Source: Aspidiotus rigidus
Taxonomy: Eukaryota; Arthropoda; Insecta; Hemiptera; Diaspididae
Length of the DNA: 64,000 bases
Assembly (NCBI GenBank): GCA_035079385.1
Contig: JAVHKY010000008.1
Span: forward strand, 2,960,001-3,024,000
Direction of reading: 5' to 3'
Shown: positions 61,401 through 64,000 of the stretch, piece after piece
How positions within the stretch are numbered: the stretch's first letter is position 1
How the letters are laid out: each line of letters starts with the position of its first letter
Notes under the pieces: generated by a model
What the model saw: only the letters and a program-made list of their open reading frames with translations
What the model was told of the DNA's origin: nothing
The model's database searches: none
Made by a program: the position numbers and the translations under genes

Positions 61401-61842
61401 TTTCCTCTAATTCTCATTACTCTATCTTTCCCTTTCATATTCCCATCTTTGAGGATCAGAAATCACCAAAATTTCACCTCTTCAGAAAGGTCTCTCCTAA
61501 TTACGTACACAAAAGCGTTTTTCATCTTTCTCAACTTTTTAGAACTCTAATCGCGTGATTACAGGTTACTCATCCTAGGTACCTATAATTTTTTCTTATA
61601 CATGGAAATAAGTATTGGATTTTGACAAGTACCGGTATACAAAATAAAATATCATAGTATCAAAACTCAAAATGGTACTCTCAAACTAGATTAGAACAAT
61701 AATAGTGGTGAAGACTCACTTCGACGACAAAATATAATGTTTGGCCGGGTAGAAGATGAACAGCACAAAAACGTGATGAAGGAGAATTCAAACTAGAAGC
61801 GTTGCATGATTCGATGGGGGCAGTAACAGTGCTATGTCGCAT
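52425..61842 (-). CDS. ex: Expanded, FERM-domain Hippo-pathway scaffold
   Basis: Fourteen coding exons on the minus strand: 61720-61842, 61049-61148, 60550-60629, 60385-60464, 60111-60306, 59800-60036, 59653-59718, 59401-59569, 58721-58885, 58475-58645, 58035-58162, 57678-57954, 55686-57361 and 52425-53312. All junctions are GT-AG with matching phases, giving 1451 aa (the fly protein is about 1430 aa). The FERM domain spans about 18-345, with GEYLFVDPDYKLSKYAPKNW, HFRVQFYIDNALLL, DETSRHHYYLQLRQN and ICTRGIELYE. TSGIVS (390-395) equals the Slimb/beta-TrCP degron of fly Expanded. A long disordered region contains polyproline tracts and one PPPY (1150-1153), a WW-domain ligand. Expanded sits at the apical cortex with Merlin and Kibra, promotes Hippo/Warts signalling and holds Yorkie. 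The start matches the fly N-terminus. The last intron (53313-55685) holds three MITEs. Confidence 0.96.
53545..53776. mobile_element. hAT-like MITE (GGTGTCTACCAG ends)
   Basis: Begins CAGGGTGTCTACCAGAATCA and ends CTGGTAGACACCGTG, with ACTTTCCGAGA/GGGACTCTTC-type words inside. GGTAGCAG and GTGAGCAG flanks match at 6 of 8 positions if the element is cut at GGTGTC, which would be a decayed 8-bp duplication. It lies in the last intron of Expanded. Confidence 0.78.
54401..54578. mobile_element. Fold-back MITE with exact 8-bp target duplication
   Basis: Ends CTTTGACTATAG and CTATATAGTCAAAG, with arms of about 75 bp through TTTGTATGGACTGCGC and AAGTGGTAG. CCTGGAAC is duplicated exactly at 54393-54400 and 54579-54586. 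The 8-bp duplication suggests hAT or a P-like source. It lies in the last intron of Expanded. Confidence 0.92.
54719..54860. mobile_element. Palindromic MITE, copy 2 (TGTGACCCCGTCTACAGAAA family)
   Basis: TTTGTGACCCCATCTACAGA to TCTGTAGACGGGGTCACATT with TCAGGAGAAAAGGAATCTTC inside. It matches 15853-15992 along its whole length with few changes, so both are copies of one family. It lies in the last intron of Expanded. Confidence 0.93.
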
Positions 61843-62918
61843 GCTGCATTGCTACCATATTATTCTTCCAGCATTCCATTGATCTACATTCTGGATATAT
61901 TTTTAATAGCTTCTCAGCTCCTGAAACACAAATATTTGCAATCAATACATCATTGTATTTTGCTTGCATGCGTATTTTAGAGTAAAAAGCGGAAAAAAAC
62001 CGTGTGAACACTTATAACAACACTTCTTGCGATGAATATCAATAAACAATCTCTTTCTAAGGCAAATAAGTTTTGTTAATTCCGCATGAGTCAATTTTTA
62101 CAATTTGTGGATTTGAATTTCGCTACTTGCGTGGTATTTTTCATTACGTTGATCTTGAGGCGAGCAGGGAATTTATTTCAGAGAAAAATTTCCTATTTTG
62201 ATACTCGATTAAGATCAATTATTTTGATGAAATATTTCCAAGTCTACCTCACCCACATAAGTATATAAAGTTTCACGGTTGTTACCGGGCATTTATGGAA
62301 TACCTCTTTCCCAAATAGTCCTCATTTTCCTCTTGGAAGTGAAGTCCCTTGTATGTACATTTCAAAGGTCAGTAGATGTATATTGCTGGTTCTGGCCCAA
62401 GATGAGATAATACTCCAAGGTTACCAGACAATTTATCCAGTTCAAGGTCTTCGACCATTAAAATTGATGGCTTGTTAGGTTGTGAGACAATCAAATGGTG
62501 ATAGCCAACTCGCGTAGGCTTCTTCTTATTCCAAAATTTGATGCAACTACAAATTAATCAAAATTTATAAGCTCCTGAAGGTAGAAAATTGTAGGTCAGA
62601 ATAATAATGGAGAACAGTAAAATTCCCTTTAAAAGAATATTACAACAATCTCCTTATCTGATACTTTGTACTATTACAATTTAAGTATTTATAAAAACGC
62701 CATAATTATTTTTCTCCATTATGCTTCATTTTATACCCCCTTTAATTACCCCAACAAGTAAAGAGCTGATTGGTACTGGATTAGGGATATTCTAGGAGCA
62801 AGAACTGGTATATCACTAGGAAGCTAAGGTCATTGCTTGCCTCCAGAATAGCAATGGAACAGTAGGCAGTTGGAAATCTGAATAGCAATTGTCTAAAGGC
62901 TAAGTATCTCAGTCTCAA
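61843..62918. other. Upstream of Expanded, no gene recognised
   Basis: Holds the Expanded promoter and any 5' UTR exon. AT-rich, no protein motif. Confidence 0.4.
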
Positions 62919-63660
62919 ATGAGACCAAGAGCAAGAGCAAGAAAAAAATGCAGAGATGCCAGAAAAGAGGGTAAAAAAGCTATCACCAAAGCATGCAATG
63001 CAGCCTTACCCAGGCAAAGTTTACTAAGGAAAAAAGAATTATTTATAGTGAACCAACAACATTACCAAGTGAAGAAAAGAGTGCAACTATCGCAAGAGGT
63101 TGCAAAGAGACACAGACAGTTTTACCTAAGTACCAGTTGGCCTAATACGGCTAAAGATAGCCATGAAAAACAGCAAGACTGCAGAATGGAAAGAGCTCTG
63201 TAGAATGGCAGATGAGGATCTATTTAATAAGCCTTATAATACAATGCTAAAGAAGCTGAAAGGCCTCTCAGCAATGAGCCAAATGGGGTAGATATTGTGG
63301 GGCAAGTCATTGATGGCCTGTTCCTGCAACACCCTCTACAAGTGATAATGCTACCAATAGCAGAATAGAATGGTAAACCTCTCTTAGGTAGCAAGGAGGT
63401 GGATGCATTAAACAATTACTGCGGGGTAAATATTTAAAGGCTCCAAGTGTGGATGAGATCCCAAAATTGGAGCGCAATATATTCGGTTCATACAGTACCG
63501 CTTGTTGATGATGGTGGAGGAAGAAAGTCAGCCTAGCATTGATCAAGAAGAAGCATAAACCACCTGGCCTTCCCTCCTTTTATTAACCACATTGCCTACT
63601 AGATAATGCGGGCAAACTTCTAAAGACAGATAGCCAAGGACTAGGATGTTTCACCAAAAG
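62919..63660 (+). pseudogene. Non-LTR retrotransposon RT fragment
   Basis: Plus frames read a basic helix (RPRARARKKCRDARKEGKKA), then CRMADEDLFNKPYNTMLKKL (about 63199-63258), then KAPSVDEIPKLE (about 63438) and, after several stops, PHCLLDNAGKLLK (about 63585-63627). These fit, in order, the linker (LCxxxxxDxxxxPYxxxxKKL), the APGxDGIP block and the RPICLLDTxGK block of R1/jockey-type reverse transcriptases. Stops and frameshifts make it dead, and the catalytic YADD part is not present. Confidence 0.8.
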
Positions 63661-64000
63661 ATTTTCCACCTAAAAAAAGTCACTGATTAAGATTCACCTA
63701 CAGATAATTCACCTGATAGAAGTAGAGCCCTATAAATACGAGTGAGGACATGAACCGCCATATTTAGTCCACACGGACCGCCATATTTAGTCGTTACATC
63801 ATCATTATTTACACAGTCTCCTATTCTAACGACTGATAACAGTTGATTATGATTTGAAAATAATAAGAGAACATACAAGACTAAGCGCCAAAGCAAAATG
63901 CAAGACTCAAAACTATTGAGAAATACAAAATAGCTTAACTAATTGCACAAATTCCTCATCTGAATAGGGAGCTATGGAGATAAATGATGACGTAACGACT
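63661..64000. other. Window end, nothing recognised
   Basis: Two nearly identical 16-bp stretches with CGCCATATTTAGTC lie at about 63756 and 63780. No gene was recognised. Confidence 0.4.

Noticed and set aside
1..64000. CRISPR arrays, bacterial operons, phage genes
   Set aside because: The window has spliced eukaryotic genes throughout; the tandem repeats have no spacer-repeat structure.

Overview
This is nuclear DNA from an arthropod, most likely an insect. It is AT-rich, its genes are split by many GT-AG introns, and it carries a full-length homologue of the insect Hippo-pathway protein Expanded. Transposon remnants fill the space between genes. I cannot fix the order from sequence alone.

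Five conserved genes were assembled exon by exon with consistent splice phases. They are PRL-1/PTP4A phosphatase (3542-5788, minus, 177 aa), an INCENP-type inner centromere protein (35388-38481, plus, 425 aa), proteasome regulator PI31/PSMF1 (39191-40310, minus, 262 aa), a CCDC191-like coiled-coil protein with Sfi1-like repeats (42776-46681, plus, about 584 aa), and Expanded (52425-61842, minus, 14 coding exons, 1451 aa). A sixth, unrecognised secreted-protein locus lies at 24041-24831. Its two overlapping reading frames meet exactly at a heptamer of the -1 ribosomal frameshift type.

Layout: 1-3.5 kb is empty; 3.5-5.8 kb is PRL-1; 7-12 kb holds hAT-like MITEs and a tandem array with a 145-bp unit. 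The 13.6-22.6 kb stretch is a transposon graveyard: a decayed Penelope-like element (PLE), palindromic MITEs, an AT-extreme block, a nearly complete PLE with inverted terminal repeats that each encode a hammerhead ribozyme, a non-LTR fragment, a MULE transposase remnant, another PLE endonuclease remnant and a MITE nested in a MITE. Then come the secreted-protein locus (24-25 kb) and minisatellites with large fold-back elements (25.4-30.3 kb). A 5-kb stretch without recognisable genes (30.3-35.4 kb) precedes the cluster INCENP, PI31, CCDC191-like and Expanded (35.4-61.8 kb). The last 2 kb hold a decayed non-LTR retrotransposon.

The genes do not form a pathway unit. INCENP and PI31 converge, PI31 and CCDC191-like diverge, and CCDC191-like and Expanded converge. 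The most informative non-genic signals are the paired hammerhead ribozymes, the possible programmed frameshift, and MITEs with exact target-site duplications.
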